A stretch of DNA of 64,000 nucleotides from Corynebacterium riegelii (GCF_016728505.1 NZ_CP068159.1:1922001-1986000); one strand, 5' to 3'. Counted from the stretch's first letter, positions 16,163 through 25,894 are shown. The notes: a model not told the origin generated them from the sequence alone. A program made the numbers and translations.

Positions 16163-17683
16163 TTAGTTAACATTTGCAGCATACTCGCGACGTGCCAGCA
16201 GCACCGCCGCAGCACCTGCAAGCACAAGCAGCCACTCCAACACCGCGCCAAAGCGGGCAGCCGGAGTCAGTCCGGTGCGAAGCGGCAATGCTTCTACAAG
16301 GTGGTTGGCCTCAAAAATCTCTGTTTGCTGGGAGACAGAACCATCCGGGTGCACGATGGCAGACACACCCGAGGTTGCGGCGACAACGACCGCACGGTCC
16401 AACTCAATGGCGCGCATGCGGCTCATCGCCAACTGCTGGTAGGTCATGTCGGTGAAGCCGAAGGTGGCGTTGTTTGTAGGTGTGGCCAAGATTTGGGCGC
16501 CGTTTTTCACCGCCATCCGGTAGGCGGGGTCCTCCGCAACCTCGTAGCAGGTGGCTACACCCAGGATGGTGTTGCCGATTCGCACCACGCCCGGACCATC
16601 CCCTGGCTTGAAGTCGCCCGCCAAGTCCACAAGGTCAGAGAAGTTGCGGAAGAAATCCCGCATAGGCATATATTCGCCAAACGGCTGGAGGAAGCGCTTG
16701 TGGTGCATATCGCCGGGTCCTGTCACCGGGTCGAAGACGACTTGGGTGTTGCGGGCCCCGACTTGGTCACGGGTCAGCGTGCCAACCATGATCGGCGCGC
16801 CCACAGCTTGTACGGCGGAGTCAATGAGCTGCGCAGCCTCAGCATCCGTAAACGGATTGACGTCAGATGAATTCTCGGGCCAGATAACGAAGTCAACATG
16901 GGTGCCAGCAAGCTTGAGCGTCTCATTGACGTGGTTGGCCAGCACCGCGCGGCGCTGCGCGTTGAAGTCCAGACCAAGCCTTGGCACGTTGCCTTGCACT
17001 GCGGCAACCGTCACCTCGTCGCTGGTTTTCGACGGGGAGTCCACCCCCAACCAAGCACCCAAGCCGAGCAGAAGTGGCGCGACGACACCTGCAGCCGCAG
17101 CCACACGCGCACGTCCTGAACGAAGCACCAGGGCGCATAGACTCGCGCCAACAATCACCGTGGCACAGGTAACTAGCACTGGCCCACCCCACGCGGCAAG
17201 CGAAGCCAGCGGTCCATTGATCTGCCCCCAGGCAAGGCGAACCCACGCAAACCCTCCAAAAGGCACAGAGGAGCGGATGAACTCCACTGCCACATACACC
17301 AGTGCAAACGTAAGGAAGCCGTAGCGGGTGCGCGCCACGCGCACCCCAAAGAGGCCGGTCATAATAGCGTAGAGCGCCATCGTGATACTCAGCGCAACAT
17401 AGGGCATCGCTCCGACAAATTCGCCGATCCACGGCAACAAGTAGAGGTAGCACGCCACACCGTGCACAAACCCGAGCAGCGCGCCAAAGGCGGCACTCGG
17501 ACGCTCCTGCGCAGCACCCGCCAGCCCAATCTTGCCGGTTACCTCCGGCGACCACGGCGATAGCGCCAGGAACAACAGCGCAATACCGGCAATGGCGCAC
17601 CACCAGTAGCCATGCGGTTCATAGGACAAATACACTAGCCAGCCAGCAAGGGCTGCCAGTGTGATGCGGTAAAACGCCAGCAC
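16163..17683 (-). CDS. lnt: Apolipoprotein N-acyltransferase
   Basis: An integral membrane enzyme that N-acylates the lipid-modified cysteine of lipoproteins. The first 210 or so residues are hydrophobic with several membrane helices. A nitrilase-like domain follows, with the catalytic Glu in FVIWPENSSDVN and the catalytic Cys in GVATCYEVAEDP, then a final helix. The length (506) is typical. The GTG start directly follows the fxsA stop without a gap. In corynebacteria this protein partners physically with the adjacent Ppm, and the gene order here supports that. A lipoprotein substrate candidate is encoded at 61.9 kb. Confidence 0.95.
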   Translation of the reverse strand: MLAFYRITLAALAGWLVYLSYEPHGYWWCAIAGIALLFLALSPWSPEVTGKIGLAGAAQERPSAAFGALLGFVHGVACYLYLLPWIGEFVGAMPYVALSITMALYAIMTGLFGVRVARTRYGFLTFALVYVAVEFIRSSVPFGGFAWVRLAWGQINGPLASLAAWGGPVLVTCATVIVGASLCALVLRSGRARVAAAAGVVAPLLLGLGAWLGVDSPSKTSDEVTVAAVQGNVPRLGLDFNAQRRAVLANHVNETLKLAGTHVDFVIWPENSSDVNPFTDAEAAQLIDSAVQAVGAPIMVGTLTRDQVGARNTQVVFDPVTGPGDMHHKRFLQPFGEYMPMRDFFRNFSDLVDLAGDFKPGDGPGVVRIGNTILGVATCYEVAEDPAYRMAVKNGAQILATPTNNATFGFTDMTYQQLAMSRMRAIELDRAVVVAATSGVSAIVHPDGSVSQQTEIFEANHLVEALPLRTGLTPAARFGAVLEWLLVLAGAAAVLLARREYAANVN

Positions 17684-18169
17684 CTAGTCGTCCCCCATCC
17701 GGTACCACTTTTCCAGTTCCTCGGCGTCGATAACCTCGTGGGACGTGTCCTTTTCCGGGGTGAACGTTCCGTAGCTGGTGCGGTAGCGAGACATCGGAGC
17801 CGACTCATAAACGCGCATGCCCACTTGCTCAATGTCGCGGCGAACACGCGCCGTCAACACGCCGCGGATCAACGCGCGCGCCGGCGGCAAAATCAACAGC
17901 AACCCCACAAACGAGGACACGAACCCCGGCACGATACACAGCGCCCACCCCGCCAACAGCAGTGCGCTATCGCCTGCCAATCGGCCAACAGATGAACGCC
18001 CTTGTGCTGCGCGCGCCACGGCAGCGCGAAGCGACAAGCTGGCGGCAAACGCCCCGAGCGCCATCAACGCTAGAACCAAAAGGAGCGCCCAACCCACCCC
18101 GATTGCTTTGGCAACTCCCCAAAACGCCAGCATCTCAACGGCAAAGTACGCAAACATAAGCAGCGGCAT
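17684..18169 (-). CDS. fxsA: FxsA-family membrane protein
   Basis: About 161 residues of the FxsA family (first known from phage F exclusion interference in E. coli). Two or three membrane helices occupy residues 1-110 (MPLLMFAYFAVEMLAFWG, ALLLVLALMALGAF, LLLAGWALCIVPGFVSS), followed by a charged cytoplasmic tail. The cellular role is poorly defined. ATG 18169 was chosen to match family starts (MPLL...); an in-frame TTG at 18190 would overlap the lipase gene by 11 bp. It heads the fxsA-lnt-ppm cluster. Confidence 0.85.
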   Translation of the reverse strand: MPLLMFAYFAVEMLAFWGVAKAIGVGWALLLVLALMALGAFAASLSLRAAVARAAQGRSSVGRLAGDSALLLAGWALCIVPGFVSSFVGLLLILPPARALIRGVLTARVRRDIEQVGMRVYESAPMSRYRTSYGTFTPEKDTSHEVIDAEELEKWYRMGDD

Positions 18170-18179
18170 GTGCCATAGG

Positions 18180-19382
18180 CTACCCGCCAAGCTGTGCTAG
18201 CAGCCAACGCACATCCCGGCTGAGCCACGCGAAGTACGGTCCGAAGTGGTTCATACCGGTGCGCCCCAGAATGCGCGGCAGCCGCCGCGTATGCACATCC
18301 ACGCCCCAGGCGCTGCCGAGGGTGGTGACGGTTGGGTGGGGCACGAGGTCGTCGAAAAGCGAAGCCCACAGGCGGATCGGGATACGCGGCGGGCGGCGCG
18401 ACCCGAGCCGGGAAGCCTCAAGATGTGCCGATGTCAGCGGCAAGTCTGCCAACAGCTCAGCCATAGTTTGGCCGGTAGTGGTCCATGTGCTTGTCTGCGC
18501 CCACGGCCTGTGCAACACCGCGCCTGCCGCACATACCTGCGCACCGAGCATGACAGCGCGCACCCCTTCCCCACTCAAGTGGGGGGTGATCTCGCCAGCA
18601 ATCCGCTCATCCGCGGCCATGAGTGCCGCCACCGCGTACAGGATGACAACAGAGGACATTGCCCCGTCCACATGGTCCAGCATGGCGATCAGATCGGCCG
18701 GCGGGGCGCCCACTACAGCCGCAAGCGGTTGCAGTTCAGGGGTGTACTCCGGCTGCTCAAGCCAGGCACCTACCGCGCCGCCGCCTTGGGAAAACCCCCA
18801 CAGGCCGAGGTTGGTGGTGTCTATACCAAGCTCGGATGATGCCCGCAGCGCGTCAGCCAACGCGCGAGCTGATGAGACGTGGTCGCAATACAGCTGCACG
18901 TTGTCTTCGGGATCACGCGGGTAGTCCGTGACCACCACGTTCGCGCCGCACGCCAACAACAGGTTGATCGCCGGCTGCTCATACGCCGCGATGGCGTCCA
19001 AAGGACTGCGACGGGTGCTGAAACCCACGGTGCAGGTGTAGGAAGGATCACAACGCGGCGCGACCCCCTGTGTGGAGGGGGCAAACGCCACCGTGGGTGC
19101 CTCGCCTTCACCCCGCCACGGCGAGAGCGATCGGAATACGGCTCCGGTTGCGCTTAAGACGCGGCTATCGCGATCACTCGTTGCGTAGCTGATGCGCCAC
19201 GCTTTGGCCGGGTTCATCCGACCACCAAGGCCTATCGGGCTGATCGTTTCAGCCGCCAAGAGCTGTCCTGGGCGCGCGCCAGCAAGCCAGGTAGCGGCCG
19301 CGAACTCAGGGTCTGTGCGTGGGCGAAGCACAAATACGCTTCCCGCCAGCCCCAATGCCGTGCGTGCGATCGGTGTAAACAA
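18180..19382 (-). CDS. Secretory-lipase-like alpha/beta hydrolase
   Basis: A 400-residue alpha/beta hydrolase resembling the LIP family of secreted triacylglycerol lipases found in corynebacteria and mycobacteria. The nucleophile elbow is LWGFSQGGGAVG, preceded by the VVVTDYP strand. A candidate acid and His (FDDLVPHPT; GMNHFGPYF) lie in the last quarter. The N-terminus (PIARTALGLAGSVFVLRPR) is mildly hydrophobic but is not a convincing signal peptide. The TTG start lies 6 bp after the SDR stop with GAGG upstream. The substrate is inferred to be an acyl ester. Confidence 0.78.
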   Translation of the reverse strand: MFTPIARTALGLAGSVFVLRPRTDPEFAAATWLAGARPGQLLAAETISPIGLGGRMNPAKAWRISYATSDRDSRVLSATGAVFRSLSPWRGEGEAPTVAFAPSTQGVAPRCDPSYTCTVGFSTRRSPLDAIAAYEQPAINLLLACGANVVVTDYPRDPEDNVQLYCDHVSSARALADALRASSELGIDTTNLGLWGFSQGGGAVGAWLEQPEYTPELQPLAAVVGAPPADLIAMLDHVDGAMSSVVILYAVAALMAADERIAGEITPHLSGEGVRAVMLGAQVCAAGAVLHRPWAQTSTWTTTGQTMAELLADLPLTSAHLEASRLGSRRPPRIPIRLWASLFDDLVPHPTVTTLGSAWGVDVHTRRLPRILGRTGMNHFGPYFAWLSRDVRWLLAQLGG

Positions 19383-19388
19383 GCTCTA

Positions 19389-20114
19389 TTACCTCGGCAT
19401 ATGGCGCCAAATTGGGCGGGGCACAAGGCGCATGATGAAGGCAAGCAACGCAAGCCTGCCCGGAATCCACACGGTTTGGCTGCGACCGCGGCTTGCGGCG
19501 GAAACCACTGCTTCCGCTACAACGTCCGGAGTCACCGACATGATCGCCGGTTTCATTCCGGTGGTCATCTTGCCAATGACAAAGCCTGGCCGCGCCGTGA
19601 TCAGGTGCAAGTCGCTACCGTGCAAGCGATCCGCCATGCCCTGGCAGAACGCGTCTAGCCCCGCCTTCGTGGAGCCGTAGACGTAGTTCGCGCGGCGCGC
19701 CCGCCAGCCGGCAATGGAAGAAAAGGCGAAGATTTCGCCGCGCTGCATTACGTCTGCAAGCACGGTGAGCATGCTGACCTGGGCGAGGTAATCCACGCTG
19801 GCAATACGCACGGCTTCCCGCTCATCGCGCTCAGCCAGCTCCTGGTCGCCCAGGATGCCAAACGCCACGATGGCGGTGGTGAGGTTGTCCACCGACTCAA
19901 CCAGCGCACGGTGCGACTCTAAGTCAGTTGCCTCAAACGCCACCGTCCGCACGCTACTGGCACCAGCATTGAGCAGTTGCTTCTCGACGCCCACGCCAAC
20001 CCCCACATCCCTCACCGCACACACCACATCGCGGCCCTGACAGATACGCTGAGCAATCTCACCGCCAATATCGCTGGTAGCGCCAAGGAGAAGAATTGTG
20101 CCCTGACTTAGCAT
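19389..20114 (-). CDS. Short-chain dehydrogenase/reductase (DprE2-like)
   Basis: A 241-residue SDR with the nucleotide motif LLLGATSDIGGEIAQRI, the catalytic Ser in FSSIAGWRARR and YGSTKAGLD for Tyr and Lys. The C-terminal MRLVPRPIWRHMPR strongly recalls DprE2-type reductases, which complete decaprenylphosphoryl-arabinose synthesis. No DprE1 partner lies nearby, so this may be a paralogue with another substrate. It overlaps the upstream peptidase by 7 bp and is followed closely by the lipase, forming a pepQ-SDR-lipase unit. Confidence 0.83.
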   Translation of the reverse strand: MLSQGTILLLGATSDIGGEIAQRICQGRDVVCAVRDVGVGVGVEKQLLNAGASSVRTVAFEATDLESHRALVESVDNLTTAIVAFGILGDQELAERDEREAVRIASVDYLAQVSMLTVLADVMQRGEIFAFSSIAGWRARRANYVYGSTKAGLDAFCQGMADRLHGSDLHLITARPGFVIGKMTTGMKPAIMSVTPDVVAEAVVSAASRGRSQTVWIPGRLALLAFIMRLVPRPIWRHMPR

Positions 20115-21193
20115 TTAAGTGCCTTTGGGGCGTTGTTGAGTGAGCGGGCACCTGTATCCGTCAGCGTCACAATGTCCTCGATGCGTACACCGAACTGACC
20201 GTCGACGTACACGCCCGGCTCAATGGAAAACGCCATACCTTCCTCAAGGACCAGGTCAGAACCGGCGATGATGAAGGGCTGCTCGTGAATCTCCAGGCCG
20301 ATGCCGTGACCCAGGCGGTGGGAGAATTCATCGCCAAAACCAGCCGCTGTAATGATGTCGCGCGCAACCGCATCCAGCTCACCAGCCGTCATGCCTGGGC
20401 GCGCAGCAGCTGCGGCAGCCTGCTGGGCTTCGAGCACTACCTGGTAGGCGCGTTGAAACTCCGGTGACGCCACAGCACCCGGCACTACATAGGTGCGCGT
20501 GCTGTCCGAGTGGTACCCAGTGTCAAGTGTGCCGCCGATGTCCACCACCACCGGATCCCCTGGCTGCAACACGCGGTCAGAAAAGTCGTGGTGCGGATTA
20601 GCGCCGTTGGGGCCAGATCCGACGATGACAAAGTCCGCCTGGGCGTGCTCACGGCGAATGAGTTCGGCGATTTCAGCCGCAACCTCTGCCTCCGTACGCC
20701 CGGCGACCAGCAGGGCGGGGACCTGCTCGTGGACCCAGTCGATGGCGGCGCCGGCCCGAGCCAACTCAGCGATCTCCGCCGGGTCCTTGATCATGAACAT
20801 GTCCGCAAACTGCTGCGACATTAGCCTGGTTTCAGGCAGCACGCCCTGAAGACCAAACACGTGATCCGCGGTCAACGTCCGGGCAAGTTCTGCAGGTCCC
20901 CCTGCGACGTTGGCCACGGCAGCGTACGGGTTTTCGCCGTCGCGCCACGATTGCACGGTCACGTCCGTAAGGGCCGGCAAAGAGGCCGCATCCGTCGCCG
21001 GGGCGATAAGCACCTGGGAATCAGCCGTTACTACCAGCGCGGTCAAGCGCTCATGCGAGTGGAACTCATGCCCAGTCAACGCCTTCATCTCCGCGCCAAC
21101 GCCGATAACCAGGGCAGTGACATCGGATTGCGCTACCCGCTTCTGTAGTGCTTGGCGGCGTGTTGCGTAGAACTCCTCAGCAAACAAATTCAT
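20108..21193 (-). CDS. pepQ: Xaa-Pro aminopeptidase (M24B)
   Basis: A metallopeptidase of the pita-bread fold that cleaves Xaa-Pro bonds. The C-terminal catalytic domain shows the metal ligands in PVVVDIGGTLDTGYHSDSTR (two Asp), HRLGHGIGLEIHE (His) and the Glu pair in FSIEPGVYV and GVRIEDIV. The length is about 361. ATG 21193 was chosen because TACGAT (21206-21201) is 7 nt upstream, giving a leaderless mRNA divergent from the protease gene, which has the same architecture. Likely role: turnover of proline-containing peptides. Confidence 0.93.
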   Translation of the reverse strand: MNLFAEEFYATRRQALQKRVAQSDVTALVIGVGAEMKALTGHEFHSHERLTALVVTADSQVLIAPATDAASLPALTDVTVQSWRDGENPYAAVANVAGGPAELARTLTADHVFGLQGVLPETRLMSQQFADMFMIKDPAEIAELARAGAAIDWVHEQVPALLVAGRTEAEVAAEIAELIRREHAQADFVIVGSGPNGANPHHDFSDRVLQPGDPVVVDIGGTLDTGYHSDSTRTYVVPGAVASPEFQRAYQVVLEAQQAAAAAARPGMTAGELDAVARDIITAAGFGDEFSHRLGHGIGLEIHEQPFIIAGSDLVLEEGMAFSIEPGVYVDGQFGVRIEDIVTLTDTGARSLNNAPKALKC

Positions 21194-21224
21194 GGCCACA
21201 ATCGTAGGGCGCTAGCATGGTCGC

Positions 21225-21800
21225 GTGTCCGTCTCCCCCGCCCATCTCGTCCGGCTCCACAGTGCCAGCAGTTACTGCACCGGCACACTTGTCGCACCAG
21301 ATGTGGTGCTGACCTGCGGCCACTTCTTCATTCCGCTGCTGGCAAAGCTTCGCAGTGTGATGTGCTCCGTAGGCGAAGAGCGCCGGCGAATCGACGAGCT
21401 CTACCTTTTCCCCGGCACTGACATTGCGCTGGTTACGCTCACAAAACCAGTGGTGCTTGGAGACTTTCCCACGATTGGACCGCCACCTTCACTGCTCAGC
21501 CAAACCGTTACTTTCGGCTTCGGCGGAGGAGCACGCACCCCAAACGCGCGCGCAGGCAGGTACCTCACGCCACTGCCCTTGGCAGTCTCGCGCGCAGGCT
21601 ACACGCGCGTGAGGCCCGCAGGCCTCGTGCTCAGCGGTGCGATTAAAGGCGACTCGGGTGGACCCATCGTCGCGAAGGGACGCATCTTCGCCGTCCAGTC
21701 GCTGATCCTAGACCCATACGGCAGGAACCTTCGCTTGGCGACGGTTGCGTTAGTCTCACCCCGCGTCGTCGACAAGCTCGAGGCGCTTAAGCGCCGATAG
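21225..21800 (+). CDS. Trypsin-like serine protease without signal peptide
   Basis: A 191-residue chymotrypsin-fold protease with an apparently complete triad: His33 in VLTCGHFF, Asp66 in GTDIALVTL, Ser144 in IKGDSGGPIV. The N-terminus (MSVSPAHLVRLHSASSYCTG) lacks a signal peptide or lipobox, and residue 1 is close to the start of the protease fold, so it appears cytoplasmic. GTG 21225 follows TAGCAT by 6 nt (leaderless). The 3' end overlaps helY by 14 bp in convergent orientation. Its substrate is unknown. Confidence 0.83.
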   Translation: MSVSPAHLVRLHSASSYCTGTLVAPDVVLTCGHFFIPLLAKLRSVMCSVGEERRRIDELYLFPGTDIALVTLTKPVVLGDFPTIGPPPSLLSQTVTFGFGGGARTPNARAGRYLTPLPLAVSRAGYTRVRPAGLVLSGAIKGDSGGPIVAKGRIFAVQSLILDPYGRNLRLATVALVSPRVVDKLEALKRR

Positions 21801-24543
21801 CCACCACGCCGCGTCGCATAGCATCAATAGCCCGATTGGCGTTCTTGCGGATGGTATCGCTGTAGCCCGTGTTGTGGATCTGCTCCAGCACGTCAATGAT
21901 CTGACGGCACCAGCGCACAAAGTCACCTGCGGACAACTCCGCGCCCGACTCCGCTGCCGCAGCCATGGCGTAACCTAACGGCGCACCAGCAGTCCACTGA
22001 TGCACCGCCAGCGCGAACCCAGCCTCCGGGAGACGCGTCACCGGCAGCTGGTGGCGCTGCTCATCCGTAGTCAGCTCGTTGTAGACGCGCATCGTCTCAT
22101 TCATCGCGTCCGCCATCGCATCTGTGGCGGCCTCCGGATACCCACCGGTGGTTTTGCGGTTCTCAAAGACCATCATTGAGGCAACGCCGGCCAGCTCCGC
22201 AGGATCCAACTCGTCCCAAATACCGCGCTTCAAACACTGCGCCACCAGCAAATCGGACACGTTATGGATTCTGGCCAGGCGCTCGCCCTCCTCCGTGACC
22301 TGCGGCTGGCCATCACGCAGCTCCACGTAGTCCAGCTCCGTGAGAAGGCCGATAATGCGCTCGAAGGTGCGGCCAAGCGTATCGGTCGAGCGGTCCACCT
22401 GGCGCTGGACGCGTTCAAGCTTGCGCTCCTCGCGCACCAACTGCTCGCCAACGCGAGCCAACAGCTCACGCTGCGGCGCCGGCCAATGGTGCGCCGGATG
22501 CTGGCGGATCGCCTCTCGCAGCGCCGTGACCTTCTTCGACGGACGCACCCGCGCCTGATCCTTCATCCGCTTCGGCGCGTGGAAATTGCTGCGCCTGAGA
22601 AGATCAACCACCTTGCGCGTGTGTTTGCGCGGCTGCTGCTGCATATGACGCGGCACCTTGATACGGCCCACCACAATCGGCGGATTACGGAACATATCCG
22701 CGCTAATGCGCCCAGACCAGCCGCGCTCCGTAGTCACCCACGGGCGGGGATCATCCTGCCTGCCCGCTGGCTGCACCACCGCGGCAAGCTCCGGCATCTT
22801 CTTGCCCGGAATCGCAACCACTTCGCCTACCTGCAGGCGGCCAAGGATCTTGCGGGTTTCTACTTCGCGGTCATGCAGGAAAGTGCGGCGGGCCTCCTTC
22901 TCGGCGTCGCTGAGCTCACGCCGCAGTGTCAGGTACTCCACCAGCTGGTCTGCGGCGTCGTCGGTTTCGGCACCGGCAAGCGTTGCAACGTCACGATCCA
23001 ACTGCGCCCGCAGCTTTCGCACCTTCGCCTCGAGGCGCTCGATCTCGCGCACCTCACCCACCACCGAACGGTCAGTTTGGAACTGGGCAAACGACTGCTC
23101 AATGAGGCGAATGGAGTCCTCGTAGCCGTTCATGCCCAGCATGTTGATCGCCATGTTGTAGCCCGGCGCAAACGGTGAAATCAACGGATAGGTACGCGTA
23201 GACGCAAGCCCCGCAACCTCACGCGGGTCCATCGCCGGGGCCCACTGCACCACCGCGTTACCAATGTGGTCAATGCCGCGGCGGCCCGCACGCCCAGTCA
23301 GCTGCGTGTACTGGCCAGGTGTTAAGTCCACGTGTGCCTCACCGTTGAACTTCACCATCTTCTCCAGCACCACGGTGCGCGCCGGCATGTTGATACCCAA
23401 CGCTAGCGTCTCGGTGGCAAACACCACCTTGACCAGGCCTCGCACAAAAAGCTGCTCAACAATGTGCTTAAACGCCGGCAACAGGCCCGCGTGATGCGCC
23501 GCAAAACCACGGGTCCAAGCTGTGCGCACTTGGCGATAGTTCAGAACTTCGAGGTCTTCTTCGGGGATGTCGGCTACGCCGGCGTCGATAATCGCCCGGA
23601 TCTGCTCCTGTTCCTCCGGCGTGGTCAGTTCTTTTCGGGAGCGTAGGCATTGGAACAGTGCGCCGTCGCAACCCGCACGGGAGAAGATGAAGACGATCGC
23701 CGGCAACATGTCGCGCCCCTGCAACGCTCGGACCACCTCCGGTCGGCCGACTGGGCGCACTCGGTCCTGGGAGCGTTCGCGGCCGGAGCGCCGACCGTCC
23801 GCACGCGAGCGAAAGCCCCTGCCCTGCTCATAATCCGATCGGCCCTGGTCACCCGCACCCGCCTCAATGCGGGCAATGGCGCGTTCAAGTTCCCGATTCA
23901 CCTGGTCTGAATCCGGCTCAAACAGCGGAAACACCTTGCGGCCGACCATCATGTACTGGCTCAGCGGCACAGGACGGTGCTCAGACACAATCACGGCGGT
24001 GTCCCCGCGCACCGTGCTCAGCCACTCACCGAACTCCTCCGAATTCGACACCGTTGCGGATAAGCCGATGAGGCTTACCGAATCATCCAGGTTCAAGATG
24101 ATCTCTTCCCACACCGCGCCGCGGTCCAGATCCGCCAGGTAGTGGATCTCATCCATCACCACGTGGCTCAGCCTGTCCAACTGGGGCGATTCCGCGTAGA
24201 TCATATTGCGCAGCACTTCAGTGGTCATCACAACTACCTCAGCGGAGCCGTTAATGGACACATCGCCGGTGAGAAGCCCCACGGCGTCCTCGCCATGCTC
24301 TGCAACCAGGTCGTGGTATTTCTGGTTGCTTAGCGCCTTAATTGGCGTAGTGTAGAAACACTTTGTGCCGCGACTCAGCGCCAGCGCCACGGCAAACTCC
24401 CCCACCACCGTCTTGCCGGAGCCCGTCGGCGCGCACACCAGCACCCCACGGTCCGCCTCCACCTCACGGCAGGCATCAAGTTGAAAGGGGTCGAGCTTAA
24501 AGCTTTTCGACGCCACAAATTCACCCAAAAACGTCCCAGACAT
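21787..24543 (-). CDS. helY: Superfamily 2 RNA helicase HelY (Ski2/Mtr4-like)
   Basis: A 918-residue DExH helicase of the Ski2-like class, found in actinobacteria next to tat/paf genes and thought to act on RNA. Motifs: Walker A VCAPTGSGKT, DEIH in VMDEIHYLADLDRG, GLSAT, FSRAGCDGA and QLTGRAGRRGIDH. An Arg-rich insertion (RSDYEQGRGFRSRADGRRSG) lies between the motor domains. The C-terminal third is the DSHCT-type domain. TACGCT (24556-24551) precedes the ATG by 7 nt, so it may have its own leaderless promoter in addition to the tatA-tatC unit upstream. Confidence 0.94.
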   Translation of the reverse strand: MSGTFLGEFVASKSFKLDPFQLDACREVEADRGVLVCAPTGSGKTVVGEFAVALALSRGTKCFYTTPIKALSNQKYHDLVAEHGEDAVGLLTGDVSINGSAEVVVMTTEVLRNMIYAESPQLDRLSHVVMDEIHYLADLDRGAVWEEIILNLDDSVSLIGLSATVSNSEEFGEWLSTVRGDTAVIVSEHRPVPLSQYMMVGRKVFPLFEPDSDQVNRELERAIARIEAGAGDQGRSDYEQGRGFRSRADGRRSGRERSQDRVRPVGRPEVVRALQGRDMLPAIVFIFSRAGCDGALFQCLRSRKELTTPEEQEQIRAIIDAGVADIPEEDLEVLNYRQVRTAWTRGFAAHHAGLLPAFKHIVEQLFVRGLVKVVFATETLALGINMPARTVVLEKMVKFNGEAHVDLTPGQYTQLTGRAGRRGIDHIGNAVVQWAPAMDPREVAGLASTRTYPLISPFAPGYNMAINMLGMNGYEDSIRLIEQSFAQFQTDRSVVGEVREIERLEAKVRKLRAQLDRDVATLAGAETDDAADQLVEYLTLRRELSDAEKEARRTFLHDREVETRKILGRLQVGEVVAIPGKKMPELAAVVQPAGRQDDPRPWVTTERGWSGRISADMFRNPPIVVGRIKVPRHMQQQPRKHTRKVVDLLRRSNFHAPKRMKDQARVRPSKKVTALREAIRQHPAHHWPAPQRELLARVGEQLVREERKLERVQRQVDRSTDTLGRTFERIIGLLTELDYVELRDGQPQVTEEGERLARIHNVSDLLVAQCLKRGIWDELDPAELAGVASMMVFENRKTTGGYPEAATDAMADAMNETMRVYNELTTDEQRHQLPVTRLPEAGFALAVHQWTAGAPLGYAMAAAAESGAELSAGDFVRWCRQIIDVLEQIHNTGYSDTIRKNANRAIDAMRRGVVAIGA

Positions 24544-24573
24544 AGCTACCAGCGTACGTGGTTGTGTGCGGGG

Positions 24574-25575
24574 CTAAAGAACGTCGCTAAACGGGTCCTC
24601 TGGCTTCTTCCGGCTGGGCGCCACAGGCTGCGGCGACTCTATCGGCGCGGCGGCAATTGACTCTGTGCCGCCAACCGATGTGGGCGCCGTGATTGGCCCG
24701 GAGGCCTCCTCATCATCTAGGTCCATCCAGTCCGGGCGCGCACGGTTTGTCCGCTTGTCATGGAGGCGGCAGAACTGAAACGCGATCTCTACAAGCACCG
24801 CCATCGATGTACCAAGCGCAACCATGGAGAACGGGTCTTGGCCAGGGGTCATAAACGCCGCGAAAATAAACAGGCCGACGATGATGATGCGGCGCTTTTC
24901 CTTCACCATGTCGTATCGCAAGATGCCCGCGAGGTTGAGCATGACAACGATGAGTGGCAGCTCAAAGCTCACGCCGAACACCACGGTCAGGCCAAGCAGG
25001 AAGTTGTAGTAGCTCTGGCCGGTGAGACCGCCTACCTGGACTTCCCCGCCCATGGTCATAAGCACGTACAGGCCTTGGTCCAGCACGAAGTACGCCAGCA
25101 CAGCACCGGCGACAAACAACGTCACCGCAAGCGTGACAAAGGTAAACGTGTAGCGCCGCTCATTCTTGTGCAACCCAGGGGTGATGAAGTTCCAGATCTG
25201 CAGCAGCCAGATTGGCGAGGCCATCACCAACCCCGCCAGCGCACCCACCTTCAGGCGCAGCATGAACATCTCAAACGGGCTGGTGGCCAACAGGCGGCAG
25301 GAGCCGTCATGCGTGAAATCCGCACGCAAATCCTGCGGCAGGTTGCAGTAAGGGCGGCGAATAATCTCACCCAACGGCATCAGGCCACCGGGGGCGCTCT
25401 GGTACCAAATGAACCCGATGATGGTGCCCACCACAATGGCAACCAGGGACACAATAACGCGCCGGCGGAGCTCCGTCAGGTGCTCCACCAGCGTCATTTC
25501 CCCCTGAGGGTTATGCTTGCGCTTTCGCCTGCGAGCTTTTCCCGCCCGCGGCGTTGACGACGCCTGAGACGCCAT
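24574..25575 (-). CDS. tatC: Sec-independent translocase subunit TatC
   Basis: The receptor subunit of the twin-arginine export pathway. The family signature MTLVEHLTELRRRVI is near the N-terminus, and six membrane helices follow (IVSLVAIVVGTIIGFIWY to TSMAVLVEIAFQFC). Both ends are extended relative to E. coli: a basic 25-residue N-terminus and a Pro/Ser-rich C-terminal tail of about 60 residues, as in other actinobacteria. It lies 5 bp after tatA. tatB is not in this window. Confidence 0.96.
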   Translation of the reverse strand: MASQASSTPRAGKARRRKRKHNPQGEMTLVEHLTELRRRVIVSLVAIVVGTIIGFIWYQSAPGGLMPLGEIIRRPYCNLPQDLRADFTHDGSCRLLATSPFEMFMLRLKVGALAGLVMASPIWLLQIWNFITPGLHKNERRYTFTFVTLAVTLFVAGAVLAYFVLDQGLYVLMTMGGEVQVGGLTGQSYYNFLLGLTVVFGVSFELPLIVVMLNLAGILRYDMVKEKRRIIIVGLFIFAAFMTPGQDPFSMVALGTSMAVLVEIAFQFCRLHDKRTNRARPDWMDLDDEEASGPITAPTSVGGTESIAAAPIESPQPVAPSRKKPEDPFSDVL

Positions 25576-25580
25576 GTGAA

Positions 25581-25889
25581 CTAGCGCTGCGTCGGCTGGT
25601 TTTCAGGACGATCCCAGAAGTCATCGCCCTGGGATGCGCTGCTGGTCTCCGGGTTCACCGGGGAGGCCGGGTTAGCCGTGGTGGCCGGGCCTGCAGTCAA
25701 CTCGCCCTGCGGTGCGGTGGTCGCAGGCTGGTCTTCCGCGTCTTCACGACGCATCTCCTTGACCTCAGACTTGAAAATACGAGCCGAACGACCCATCGAA
25801 CGCGCCAAGTCAGGCAGCTTGTTTGCGCCAAACAGCAGCAGCACGATGGCAAGAATAATCAGAATTTCGGGAGCACCGAGATTAGGCAT
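25581..25889 (-). CDS. tatA: Sec-independent translocase subunit TatA
   Basis: A 102-residue pore-forming Tat component: one N-terminal helix (PEILIILAIVLLLFGANKLP), an amphipathic helix (LARSMGRSARIFKSEVKEMR) with the FG hinge, and an acidic/Pro/Thr tail. ATG 25889 is chosen because TAGGAT (25902-25897) is 7 nt upstream; this -10 box overlaps the end of pafC, so tatA-tatC probably has its own promoter while also being in the paf operon. A slightly longer start (25898) is possible. Confidence 0.95.
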   Translation of the reverse strand: MPNLGAPEILIILAIVLLLFGANKLPDLARSMGRSARIFKSEVKEMRREDAEDQPATTAPQGELTAGPATTANPASPVNPETSSASQGDDFWDRPENQPTQR

Positions 25890-25894
25890 GTGCG

